A stretch of DNA of 54,437 bases. It comes from Kiritimatiellia bacterium (GTDB taxonomy: Bacteria; Verrucomicrobiota; Kiritimatiellia; CAIQIC01; JAGNIJ01). Below the pieces are notes generated by a model. That model was not told where the DNA came from. It saw only the letters and a list, made by a program, of their open reading frames with translations, and did no database searches. Of this stretch, positions 8,112 to 15,903 are shown one piece after another (the first letter of the stretch is position 1; each line of letters begins with the position of its first letter). The stretch spans positions 1 to 54,437 of the forward strand of contig JAGNIJ010000030.1 in NCBI GenBank assembly GCA_018001225.1, given 5' to 3'. A program made the position numbers and the translations under genes.

Positions 8112-8555
8112 CTACGAAGCCCGTTTCCCGAGCGCGTAGGTCAGCAGGCCCAGCGCGTCGGCGGTGGAAAGGGTGATCTTCAGGTGCGGGTAGCGGGCCT
8201 GCATGAGGCCCTTGATCGCGTTCTTGCGCTCGCGCTTGTCTTTCGGGAAGGCCCCGAGCGCCTTCATCCAGACGGTCGGCGAGACTTCGATAAGGGGGAT
8301 CGAGAGCGCCATGATCGCGCCCTCCAGGAGCCCGCAGCCGCGGGCGAACTTGCAGGCGGCGGGGCCGCTGTTGCCGGGGACATAGCCGCCGGTCTTCTCC
8401 AGGTAGGCGGTGACATCACGGCCAGTGGCCTTGAGCATCCGCAGATGGTCAATGATGTCGCCGGCCGTGGGCGGCATGTCGGCGCTGTTAACGATGCCGT
8501 CGTCGTCCATCCAGGCGATGCCGCCGGATTGGCCGGGATCAATGGCGAGGATCAC
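8112..8555 (-). CDS. RuvC-like Holliday junction resolvase (phage)
   Basis: A 147-residue RNase H-fold protein: MILAIDPGQSGGIAW at the N-terminus carries the first catalytic aspartate (Asp6), AYLEKTGGYV near residues 50-59 carries a Glu, and STADALGLLTYA near 128-139 supplies the last acidic residue. This is the RuvC pattern used by phage resolvases to process branched DNA before packaging. The ATG overlaps the stop of the upstream HTH gene (4-base overlap). Confidence 0.85.
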   Translation of the reverse strand: MILAIDPGQSGGIAWMDDDGIVNSADMPPTAGDIIDHLRMLKATGRDVTAYLEKTGGYVPGNSGPAACKFARGCGLLEGAIMALSIPLIEVSPTVWMKALGAFPKDKRERKNAIKGLMQARYPHLKITLSTADALGLLTYALGKRAS

Positions 8556-8908
8556 GATGCGCCCCCTTTCTGGACGTTCTTCCGGGGCCGGCCGCGGCGG
8601 GACTTGTAGGGGGTCATGCCCAGCTTGCCGGCGGCCAGCGCCTCGATGTCCGTGCGGCGGACGCGGTAGGACCCGGGGAAGAGCTCGATCTTCGTGATTT
8701 TACCCGACTGAAGCACACGCCAGAGCGTGGGCCGGCTTACTCCGAGAAACTCCGCCGCCACGCCCATTCCGAGCAGGAGCGGCCCGATGGCAGGATCCTC
8801 GGCCGTTTGAATCGGTTCACCACGCAGGACCTTGAGCGCGGTTTCCTTATGCTCCTCGCTGGCCGTCAGCAGGGCCTGCAAGATACTGTTCGTCAGTTCG
8901 CTGTTCAT
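8552..8908 (-). CDS. Helix-turn-helix DNA-binding protein (excisionase/MerR-like), first gene of the replication operon
   Basis: The 118-residue protein has GVAAEFLGVSRPTLWRVL at about residues 49-66, a winged helix-turn-helix of the excisionase/MerR type, followed by the wing (FPGSYRVRRTDIEAL) and a basic tail GRPRKN. It starts at ATG 8908 behind GGGGTGGGGG. The gene is first of the long leftward operon, and the TGTGGC palindromes upstream make it a candidate autoregulator. The HTH call is secure; the target is inferred from position. Confidence 0.8.
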   Translation of the reverse strand: MNSELTNSILQALLTASEEHKETALKVLRGEPIQTAEDPAIGPLLLGMGVAAEFLGVSRPTLWRVLQSGKITKIELFPGSYRVRRTDIEALAAGKLGMTPYKSRRGRPRKNVQKGGAS

Positions 8909-8944
8909 CCCCCACCCCAGTTCGGATCAGGTTTTCACCCTATG

Positions 8945-9094
8945 GGCGTTTGCCACACGAGCCGGGGGATGACGTGGCGTGGTGTGGCGGCGAACAAACG
9001 GCGCAGGAACGGATTAAGAAAAGAGGCGTGGGAAGCGTGGCGGCGTGGGGCGCCACATCAGGCGGGATGTGGCAATAGATGCCACACATGTGGC
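8945..9094. promoter_or_regulatory. TGTGGC/GCCACA operator cluster upstream of the replication operon
   Basis: The spacer between the terminator and the HTH gene carries repeated dyads: TGCCACAC near 8951, GTGTGGC near 8982, GCCACAT (9052-9058) facing ATGTGGC (9067-9073), and the palindrome GCCACACATGTGGC (9081-9094). No clean -35/-10 pair is visible, so promoter position is unknown. The cluster lies directly upstream of the first replication gene and is a likely repressor-binding region. Confidence 0.55.
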
Positions 9095-9118
9095 AAAAAA
9101 CCCGGACACGGGTCCGGG
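9095..9118 (-). terminator. Rho-independent terminator of the HTH regulator gene
   Basis: On the minus strand, CCCGGAC (9112-9118 complement) pairs perfectly with GTCCGGG (9101-9107 complement) around a 4-base loop and is followed by six T residues. It lies 27 bases past the stop of the regulator gene at 9145. Confidence 0.85.
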
Positions 9119-9144
9119 CATGAATGGCGACGATGTCAGGCGGA

Positions 9145-9897
9145 TTATATGGGTTTCACGATGGAGTCCGGATGGACACCCTTGCGATGGCTAGTACGAA
9201 CGGAGGCAAAGAAACGCTTCAACTCCGGGTATTTGGCCTCAAGCGCGTGTTTGCGGCGGCGAATGGTTTCATCCGAGCATCGAAGCTGACGACCGATCTC
9301 GGCCAGGGAATAGACCTTCCCCCTGGCCGGATCCTTGTGGGACATCAGGAGATTTGCCAAGACCCGCTCATCCGGAGTCATTTGCGGAGGGAGATCTCCA
9401 CCGGTGATCAGGAGCCCGGATTGCAGGGTACGCTCGGCGACAGCGAGCCGCTCTAGATGCTCCGAGGGCTTGGCTTCCTGAAGCTTGAGCGCTTGCTGGT
9501 GATGGCGGGGATTTGTCGCGTGGACGGAAACAGAGGCGATTTCATCGCGCGTTCGCCAGACAAGGCGGGCGTCACGGAAGGTGCCCAAGCCGCGCACGGG
9601 AGTGATGATACGATCCGGAACCTGGAACTCCGCCTCCGGCGCGTTCGTAACCACTCGAAGCGTATGCTCGTGACCAACCAGACGCAACCGGTGCTCCTGG
9701 ACGATGATCAAGTGACGGGGCCAGCCATTGGCATTGTATTCCTTCTGCTTTTCGGGGGGGACAGGATGAGCCTGAATCACATGAGTGCGGCGCCGAATCG
9801 GGAGGATGGTATGAAACACGAGGTCATTCCATAGAATAACCACGAGGATGAAGGGATCCGGCTGCAGTCCGGGCAGTCCAAGCTGTTCGGTGCTCAT
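9145..9897 (-). CDS. Phage-type helix-turn-helix regulator
   Basis: The chosen start is ATG 9897 (MSTEQLGLPGLQ), giving 250 residues. The N-terminal 150 residues are beta-rich with no recognised domain (PDRIITPVRGLGTFRDARLV). The C-terminus has SLAEIGRQLRCSDETIRRRK near residues 202-221 (quoted at the limit length), a sigma-region-4-like helix-turn-helix, followed by a basic tail. It is a single-gene unit: a terminator follows it, and the region upstream separates it from the rightward HNH gene. A regulator of the phage operon is plausible; a replication initiator is an alternative because DnaA-box-like sequences lie upstream. Confidence 0.65.
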   Translation of the reverse strand: MSTEQLGLPGLQPDPFILVVILWNDLVFHTILPIRRRTHVIQAHPVPPEKQKEYNANGWPRHLIIVQEHRLRLVGHEHTLRVVTNAPEAEFQVPDRIITPVRGLGTFRDARLVWRTRDEIASVSVHATNPRHHQQALKLQEAKPSEHLERLAVAERTLQSGLLITGGDLPPQMTPDERVLANLLMSHKDPARGKVYSLAEIGRQLRCSDETIRRRKHALEAKYPELKRFFASVRTSHRKGVHPDSIVKPI

Positions 9898-10215
9898 CGC
9901 GGCCTCCAAACTGGGGGCCGGACGGGCTTTCGAATCGAGTCCCACTCCAGCGTCCCGAACAGAGGAAAATATACCCACCTGCGGGCGTGGCAACCACAAA
10001 AAGAAAATAGCTGTAACCCCTTATACAGAAGTGGAATAAAGGCTTGTTGATACGTGTTGATGGTGTGAATAACTTGGAGCCCTGCAAAGCCGGTTATCCA
10101 ACAGGCGTAGCAACAGGATGTAACCGAGAGAGCTACAAGGTCGCGCCACGCCGGGGCCTTTTCATCTCGCACAATTTTTTCATCCGAATTATCCTGAACC
10201 GTACTGGAGGGTCCT
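9898..10215. other. Divergent intergenic region with DnaA-box-like sequences
   Basis: This stretch separates the leftward phage genes from rightward accessory genes and is AT-richer than both sides. It contains TGTGAATAA at 10064-10072, which is a perfect TTATNCACA DnaA box on the minus strand, and two near matches nearby (TTATACAGA near 10020, TTATCCAAC near 10094). I see no convincing promoter or gene. It may mark the original border of the phage module. Confidence 0.35.
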
Positions 10216-10647
10216 TTGCAACTGACGAGCGACCAGAGACGCTGGGCATCAAAGCGCCGACAGGGCGTCCCCGCCGGAACACTCCGAAAGACACTGATCC
10301 GGCAGAAAGGCCGATGTGCTGTCTCCGGGGTCCAGATGATTTTCGATAATGCCGAAGGCACTCCCATCACGGGCGGCCGGGGTTGCCATCCGCTGTACCC
10401 GGCCGTTGATCACATTGATCCGGGCAATCCTCATGGCGGGCACCAGATCATGTGCTACGCGCTCAATGACCTGAAGGGCCACTTGCCGACGGAGTGCTTC
10501 AAGGCACTCAAGAGAACCAAGGCCTGGCGGACACTGATGGCCAAATGGCGCAGGCAAGCGGGAAGAAACACGCGGGACCGGGTCGCCTTCATGAAGCTGC
10601 TGCGGCCGAATGCGAAACCGAAGAAGCAGAAAGAAGAAAAAGACTGA
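10216..10647 (+). CDS. HNH-type endonuclease-like protein
   Basis: The TTG at 10216 is used as start because GGAGGG stands 5 bases upstream. The 143-residue protein has CAVSGVQM near residues 34-41, AVDHIDPGNPHGGHQIMCY near 64-82 and a basic C-terminus rich in K and R. The DHIDP element followed by an N-L-like segment (ALNDLKGHLP) is the HNH pattern, with Cys34 at the usual position for the first zinc-side residue, though the full set of zinc cysteines is absent. The UDG-superfamily gene follows 26 bases later on the same strand, so the two probably form one unit. Homing, packaging or defence roles are all possible. Confidence 0.65.
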   Translation: MQLTSDQRRWASKRRQGVPAGTLRKTLIRQKGRCAVSGVQMIFDNAEGTPITGGRGCHPLYPAVDHIDPGNPHGGHQIMCYALNDLKGHLPTECFKALKRTKAWRTLMAKWRRQAGRNTRDRVAFMKLLRPNAKPKKQKEEKD

Positions 10648-10673
10648 ATTTCGCACCACACAAAGGGACTCCT

Positions 10674-11504
10674 ATGAAGCCAATCGGCACCTTCCCATTC
10701 GGCCAGCCCATTCTGCCCGTGCGGCAGGAGGACCGGGGCCCGAAAAAGGTCTTTGTCCTGGGCGTCTATGCGAGCGCGGTTCACGCCCGGTGGATCGGGC
10801 CAGATGGTAAACAGCTGATTAGTGCCGTCGGGGTCGCGTCCGAACCGGAGATCTTCTGGCGCGGCGACAAGGAACAGGCCGCGGAGATAATTCAGAGGAT
10901 TTCACTTCCCAAAGGGGCAGGGAGCCTTGCGCCGGCAAACGAGCAACACAACGGGCCGTCAGGCCGGGCGCTAGATGAACTTATTCTGCAACCGCTCGAT
11001 CTGAAAAGATCAGATACCTGGCTCTGCGACCTTGTGCCGAACAGTTGCATGAATCCCGGGCAGAAGAGAGCGCTGAAGAGGGCTTACGACCCGTTGATGA
11101 CAAAACTGGGGTTGCCTGCTTACAACTGGCCAGACGTACCTGCGATACTTGCCTGTAAAGAGAGAGTCAAAGAGATCGAGGCGGAGCTTATCGAATCGAA
11201 AGCCGAACTCTTGATCACGCTGGGCAACCTACCCCTGCGATGGTTTGCCAGCCTGTATGGAGCCAAGACCACACTGGCTGAATACGGGAAGAAGCAAGGC
11301 GAATACGGGCAACTTAATCCAATACGCATCGGGAACCGCAAACTGCATTTGCGGCCGCTCGTGCATCCACGCCAGGCGGGAAGACTCGGTCAGCATTCAC
11401 GGGAATTGGCAGAACTGCATGCAGAATGGATTGCGCTCTCGCGATCCGCACACACGGTTGAACCAGACGCTCACCGTGCTGTCTTTTACTTGAGAGCCAA
11501 GTGA
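10674..11504 (+). CDS. Uracil-DNA glycosylase superfamily protein
   Basis: The start ATG 10674 (MKPIGTFPFGQPILPV) gives 276 residues; the open frame back to 10494 is shadow of the HNH gene. Signature blocks of the UDG fold are seen in order: VFVLGVYASAVHARW (about 26-40, first active-site loop), TWLCDLVPNSCMNPGQ (about 119-134), ELLITLGNLPLRWF (about 182-195, central strand) and RPLVHPRQAGRL (about 231-242), where HPR matches the second loop. Such enzymes flip out and excise or recognise altered bases. The usual catalytic Asp/Asn is not evident in the first loop, so glycosylase activity is not assured. Coupling to an HNH gene hints at base-modification recognition. Confidence 0.65.
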   Translation: MKPIGTFPFGQPILPVRQEDRGPKKVFVLGVYASAVHARWIGPDGKQLISAVGVASEPEIFWRGDKEQAAEIIQRISLPKGAGSLAPANEQHNGPSGRALDELILQPLDLKRSDTWLCDLVPNSCMNPGQKRALKRAYDPLMTKLGLPAYNWPDVPAILACKERVKEIEAELIESKAELLITLGNLPLRWFASLYGAKTTLAEYGKKQGEYGQLNPIRIGNRKLHLRPLVHPRQAGRLGQHSRELAELHAEWIALSRSAHTVEPDAHRAVFYLRAK

Positions 11505-11897
11505 ATAGGTACAGCCTGACCTCGATTTCTCAGATGGAAAGTTGCTGGGGGACGCCGGTATACTGGCCATCAATGGACAGCGTCTTGTTGTAGTGATTGC
11601 AATGGCAGGCTCCGCCCCCGCGCAGAGCGGCATGGACCGAGGTTCAACCGTTTGCCTTCGGGAGTCGGCCCACTGAGGCAAAGGCTGAACGTGCAGCAGA
11701 AGCAGGCCAACAACTTAATGGTGTACAACGGCGGCTCGACCGCGAAGACGGCGCAACAGGCTTTATCGCACAGAGTCTCAAAGGAGGCGCGGCTGACACG
11801 ACGTGGAACATGGTTATAAACTTCTACCCGAATCAGGGCTATGAGATAGTCTGTTTTGGCGAACACGCAAGACTCGCAATCGATGCGGAGGATGGCT
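11505..11897. other. Non-coding spacer with a near-perfect inverted repeat
   Basis: Neither strand has a convincing gene in these 390 bases. Near 11638-11687 an arm GTTCAACCGTTTGCCT faces AGGCAAAGGCTGAAC across 18 bases, a 15-bp stem with one mismatch and one bulge. A short strand of plausible protein (DTTWNMVINFYPNQ) exists near 11800 but lacks a start or a homologous look. The segment leads into the nuclease-like gene and must carry its promoter, which I cannot place. Confidence 0.4.
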
Positions 11898-13187
11898 ATG
11901 GAAATACGTTTTCAAGAATGGGGATACGAGATCCCCGACGACATGCTTGTCCGCTATGGCAGCCCGTATTTCTCACGTCCTGATGCAGGTAGCGCGCTAC
12001 GAGAACAGCTCTTGGCAAACGCTACACTGGTGAGCTGCCAGGTGCTAACTTTTCAGGAACAGCAGGTTATCTGTGCAAATGAAGCCTTCCCGGAAGCTGC
12101 AGTTTCGGACCCCTTGGCTGACTTGCGAGTCTGGGATGAGTGGGAAACAGGCCATCGGGTGTTTCCCTACCCAGGTCGTTTCAGCAGGCTGGGATTGACC
12201 CGTCAGGAAGGCAAGACCTCAAGTCCATCGAGTGTGGGAGTCTTAGGCGAGATCTTCGCAGGGCTGTTTGCGCAGGCGTTCATTGCCCCTCAGGTGCTTG
12301 TGCGTGTAATCAGGCATTGGCCTGACCTGATCTTCTACTCGCACGACGAGATATACGCATTCGTGGAGTCCAAGGCATTTACCGAGAAGTTGGATGGTCG
12401 TCTACTTGGCGATCGGATCCCGGATCGTCTTCTCAAGGATCTGCTTTGTGATTCCGTGGCGCAGCTCAACGCCGATCCCCATTTGGATGTATGGGGAGCG
12501 TTCACCGGCATTCTCACAATACAGCCAGATTTCTGTCTCACGGTAACGTTCCTGCGGCTGACGCCGTCCGAAACGCGGAGAGGTGCCAATCCGCGGGACT
12601 GTCTCCCTCCGGCTGTAGTGAAGGGAGTTGCGGAGCGGGCCATTGCACAGGCGGCTGCCAAAGCCGACGCCGAGGTTCTCTTGGCACTGGGTGACGGTGG
12701 GTCGGGGGCACAAGCGCGGCAACCCGGGGGTGGATCGGGTCACATCAAGAGGCTTTCTAGGGCTGATGTTGAGGCTATCCTGGTGGAAGCGGCAATGCGC
12801 GAAGCTGAGGAGGTATTAGCAGTGTCGGGTACCGCTGTGGCTGTTGCGGGTTCTCGGGGAGAGATTGAGCAGGAGGTGCGGCGCCTGGTTCACGAGTCGC
12901 GACCTGCTGAGCTACAAAGCGGGCGACGATTCTTCGAGATCAAGCAGGCGGTTGAGGGGTCGGTTCTTGAGAAGGTGCGGATGTTGGGGGAGGACTGCAT
13001 ATTCATGGCGAATCTGTCACACGCCGATCTCCACGAGATCGAAGCTCATTGGAGACCGTCTTGGGAGAAAGCAGCGGAACCCCTCACAATCATCGAAGGG
13101 TACCCGGTATGGCGCGGAGGTGGGGCCGCTTACTGTATTGGGCCTCAAAGCCTTGAGCACCGATCACTGCGGATACGGCACGTATAG
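11898..13187 (+). CDS. PD-(D/E)XK nuclease-like protein coupled to dndA, unknown family
   Basis: ATG 11898 is chosen because GGAGG lies 6 bases upstream; it gives 429 residues. I do not recognise the family. Residues 110-165 contain the ordered set Glu118 (GVLGEIF), Asp143 (HWPDLIFY) and Glu157-x-Lys159 (FVESKAF), the spacing of a PD-(D/E)XK catalytic core. The C-terminal 180 residues are helical and charged. Its stop TAG at 13185-13187 is 8 bases before the ATG of the cysteine desulfurase, so the two are co-translated, which places it in the phosphorothioation locus. It may be the restriction or DNA-nicking part of that system. Confidence 0.7.
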   Translation: MEIRFQEWGYEIPDDMLVRYGSPYFSRPDAGSALREQLLANATLVSCQVLTFQEQQVICANEAFPEAAVSDPLADLRVWDEWETGHRVFPYPGRFSRLGLTRQEGKTSSPSSVGVLGEIFAGLFAQAFIAPQVLVRVIRHWPDLIFYSHDEIYAFVESKAFTEKLDGRLLGDRIPDRLLKDLLCDSVAQLNADPHLDVWGAFTGILTIQPDFCLTVTFLRLTPSETRRGANPRDCLPPAVVKGVAERAIAQAAAKADAEVLLALGDGGSGAQARQPGGGSGHIKRLSRADVEAILVEAAMREAEEVLAVSGTAVAVAGSRGEIEQEVRRLVHESRPAELQSGRRFFEIKQAVEGSVLEKVRMLGEDCIFMANLSHADLHEIEAHWRPSWEKAAEPLTIIEGYPVWRGGGAAYCIGPQSLEHRSLRIRHV

Positions 13188-13195
13188 TGGTGGCC

Positions 13196-14338
13196 ATGAT
13201 CTACCTCGATTACAATGCCACAACGCCCATCGCGCCTGACGTTTTCGAGGCAATGCGCCCCTTCCTCACCACTGAGTGGGGAAATCCATCGAGCGCGTAT
13301 GGTTTGGGGGTGACAGCCAGGAACGCGGTCGCGAAGGCTCGAGAACAGGTCGCACAGTTGGTGGGCGCGCATCCTGGCGAGATTCTGTTCACCTCTTGTG
13401 CGACGGAGAGCAACAACGCGGCGATCCATGCGGCCCTGATGGCAAGGGCGGAGAAACGTCACATCATTACGTCAGCCGTGGAGCACTCATCGGTTCTTCA
13501 GTTCTGCAGGTTCCTTGAGCAGGACGGTTATCGGATTACCTACCTTCCCGTTGACCGTGAAGGCTTGCTCGATATCAGCGACCTCGAAGCCAGCATTGGT
13601 GATGACACGGCGCTTGTATCTCTGATGTGGGCCAACAACGAAACGGGAGTGTTGTTCCCGGTAGAGCAGATTGCCGGGGTGTGTCACGAGCATGGGGTGT
13701 TGTTTCATTGCGATGCCGTTCAGATGGTTGGGAAGATGAGCGTGAACGCAGAGCGCACAGGGGCGGATTACTTGTCTCTGTCCGGACACAAGTTTCATGC
13801 CCCAAAGGGGGTCGGAGCGCTGTACGTGCATCGCAAGGCACCCTTCTGCCCTTATCTGCACGGCGGGCATCAAGAACAAGGCCGGCGCGGTGGCACGGAG
13901 AATGTAGCGCTCGTTGTTGGCCTGGGAGTAGCCGCAGAGCTCGCTCTGACGAGGGTCAACGATTACGAGAAGCTGATCCGGCCTCTGCGCGACTCGTTGG
14001 AAAGCGACATTCTTGGGGGGGTGGAATGTGCGGAGCTGAATGGTCACCGAACGCTCCGTTTGCCCAATACAACGAATATCAGCTTTCGGGGGGTTAGCTC
14101 AGACGCGCTCGTTTTGGTGCTCGAGGGAGAGGGCGTTTGCGTGTCATCTGGGTCAGCTTGTCTTGCCGACTCGGGCGAGCCCTCACATGTCATCAAGGCG
14201 ATGAAGCCCGAGATTGGAGACGCCAGGCAATCACTGCGGCTGTCACTTGGATACGACAGCCTCAGAGAAGCTGTGGTGATTGCCGCTTCTGCAATAGTCG
14301 CATCCGTCAAAGGACTTCTGGAAATGCGCGGAGCGTGA
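13196..14338 (+). CDS. dndA: Cysteine desulfurase (DndA/IscS type)
   Basis: The 380-residue PLP enzyme takes sulfur from cysteine, here probably for phosphorothioate DNA modification. ATG 13196 (MIYLDYNATTPIAP) is the standard start of the family; a GTG at 13187 would add three residues. Seen in order: ATESNN near 66 (PLP phosphate/pyridine region), HCDAVQ near 180, SGHKFHAPKG with the PLP lysine near 204, GGHQEQGRRGGTEN near 230 and the catalytic cysteine in SSGSACLAD near 325. It is directly downstream of the nuclease-like gene and convergent with the dndE-HerA gene 12 bases away. The context, not the sequence, distinguishes DndA from housekeeping IscS. Confidence 0.9.
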   Translation: MIYLDYNATTPIAPDVFEAMRPFLTTEWGNPSSAYGLGVTARNAVAKAREQVAQLVGAHPGEILFTSCATESNNAAIHAALMARAEKRHIITSAVEHSSVLQFCRFLEQDGYRITYLPVDREGLLDISDLEASIGDDTALVSLMWANNETGVLFPVEQIAGVCHEHGVLFHCDAVQMVGKMSVNAERTGADYLSLSGHKFHAPKGVGALYVHRKAPFCPYLHGGHQEQGRRGGTENVALVVGLGVAAELALTRVNDYEKLIRPLRDSLESDILGGVECAELNGHRTLRLPNTTNISFRGVSSDALVLVLEGEGVCVSSGSACLADSGEPSHVIKAMKPEIGDARQSLRLSLGYDSLREAVVIAASAIVASVKGLLEMRGA

Positions 14339-14350
14339 GGGTTGTGCGCG

Positions 14351-15901
14351 TTACTTGACGTTCTCGCCCCAGCACTGCACTCGCTCAGGATTCCTTCCTG
14401 GAGCCTTCACGAATGCCACTCCCTTGGGAAGGTGTGCACTGGAGAACTCTTCCGGCAGCACTTTGCGTCCGAACACGCCGATCATATTTCGCAAGCCCTT
14501 CTGTGACTGAGCGCACGCGAAGGAAACAATGACGCCGAGCTGACGAGTGAAGTCATCTACCTCGCCCTCGAAGTCGCTCGGATCCTGAGAAAGCAGATTC
14601 ACCGTGACGCCTTTCGATCGGCCGCGCCTAATCAGATCAACAAGAGACTCTGAGCGCCGATCACGAAGGACCTTCCTTGCTTCATCGACGATGAGGAGAT
14701 GTCGCAAGGAGCGGTAGTTCCCTGTCGAAGGCACCTCTGGCTGGTCGAGCAGAAAGCTACTGGTGGCATCCAGAAGTAGAAGGGTCGCGAGTCGCTTCAA
14801 CTCCTCGGGCAGATTCAGGGTTACGATCCACGACTGCTGGAAAAACTCCGCCGGCTGGAGGTCGGGAGAGAATGATTGCAGGCTCGTGAGTTCATTGAGA
14901 CGACTGACAATGCTGTCGTCCTCTTTGCCCTCACTACGAAGGCGTTGCTGATAGGTCTCGAGTATGTTCTGCAACCCTCGTTCACCACGACTAGTGATCA
15001 CCTCCTCAATGGCATCGCGCAATACGTCCCGCTGACGATCCCCGGGGCTCCGACAGCACATTACGAGGCTGTCACGTAGCCGCATCGCAGAAGTCTTGAT
15101 CTTGTGAGTGGGGGCGTCGGCTGGAGGAAGGAAATCTAGCGGGAGTGCTTCTTTGCCAACTTCGATCCTGCGAGCCCTCCTCGCGAACTTCTGGAGATCG
15201 GGGTGAAGATTTGATTCAGTGGTGAACTCGGGTTTAACGTCAATGAAGATGAAAGGTATTTGCGTCTGTTCGATGATCTGTTCAGCCAGTTGCACGCAGG
15301 TGAGGGTTTTCCCGCCCCCGGTCGATCCCATAAAGGCGATGTGGGGAGGTGCTCCTTGGGCGTTAAGAATGAAATCAAAGGGCTTGCCGCCGGGGAAGGT
15401 CTTGCTTACGGGACCAAGCTTAAGACGAATCTCACCCGACTCTCCGGTTCCCTTTGCTGCAGGGATAGACCCGAGTCCGCTCGTTTCTGGGAGGTAATCT
15501 GCCAGGCGGGCAACGAGCTTAGTGTGGCTTTTGTCGCAGTCGTCCAGTTCATCTTTGATGAGACGGAATCCACGCGCCCAGTGTGCTTCAACAAGCGATC
15601 TGAAATCTTCGAGCGTGGAGGTCGGACTGAGTTTGCCATCCACGATAAGGGCGCACAGCCAGATATCTGATTCATCGCCAAAGAGGGCTTCGCCGGGGAT
15701 GGAGGTTTTGAAGTACTTCGTCGATGGCGGAAGTGGGTCTGGGGCTTTTCGCTCAGCCAGAGACCGGCCGATTAGGAGCTGAGCGGACTCGTAGCGTGTT
15801 TGAAGGCCAAATGTCGTCCGGAGCCGCGCTTCGAAGTCCGCAGCCTCCTCTGTCGGAGTGAAGTGCGCTTTCCAGACTCTCTCTTTGAATTCAGGGTTCA
15901 T
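14351..15901 (-). CDS. dndE: DndE-like domain fused to a HerA-type ATPase
   Basis: The 516-residue protein has an N-terminal 110-residue domain (FTPTEEAADFEARL, GLQTRYESAQLLIGRSLA, then IPGEALFGDE) that resembles the small DNA-binding protein DndE, followed by a HerA/FtsK-type ATPase: Walker A GSTGGGKT (192-199), IFIDVKPEF (about 219-227), Walker B LLIVDEA (402-408) and an arginine-finger-like IRRGRSKG (about 424-431). Stand-alone DndE is about 110-130 residues, so this is a fusion. It starts 2 bases after the dndD stop and ends the leftward dndC-small-dndD-dndE operon. The ATPase may translocate DNA for modification or for restriction. Confidence 0.78.
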   Translation of the reverse strand: MNPEFKERVWKAHFTPTEEAADFEARLRTTFGLQTRYESAQLLIGRSLAERKAPDPLPPSTKYFKTSIPGEALFGDESDIWLCALIVDGKLSPTSTLEDFRSLVEAHWARGFRLIKDELDDCDKSHTKLVARLADYLPETSGLGSIPAAKGTGESGEIRLKLGPVSKTFPGGKPFDFILNAQGAPPHIAFMGSTGGGKTLTCVQLAEQIIEQTQIPFIFIDVKPEFTTESNLHPDLQKFARRARRIEVGKEALPLDFLPPADAPTHKIKTSAMRLRDSLVMCCRSPGDRQRDVLRDAIEEVITSRGERGLQNILETYQQRLRSEGKEDDSIVSRLNELTSLQSFSPDLQPAEFFQQSWIVTLNLPEELKRLATLLLLDATSSFLLDQPEVPSTGNYRSLRHLLIVDEARKVLRDRRSESLVDLIRRGRSKGVTVNLLSQDPSDFEGEVDDFTRQLGVIVSFACAQSQKGLRNMIGVFGRKVLPEEFSSAHLPKGVAFVKAPGRNPERVQCWGENVK

Positions 15902-15903
15902 GT

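Noticed and set aside
11638..11720. Integron attC site.
   Set aside because: The arms start GTTC and end GAAC, opposite to the attC consensus, and no integron integrase is present.
11597..11983. 128-residue frame ahead of the nuclease-like gene.
   Set aside because: No ribosome site, mixed composition, and it overlaps the real start of the next gene in another frame.
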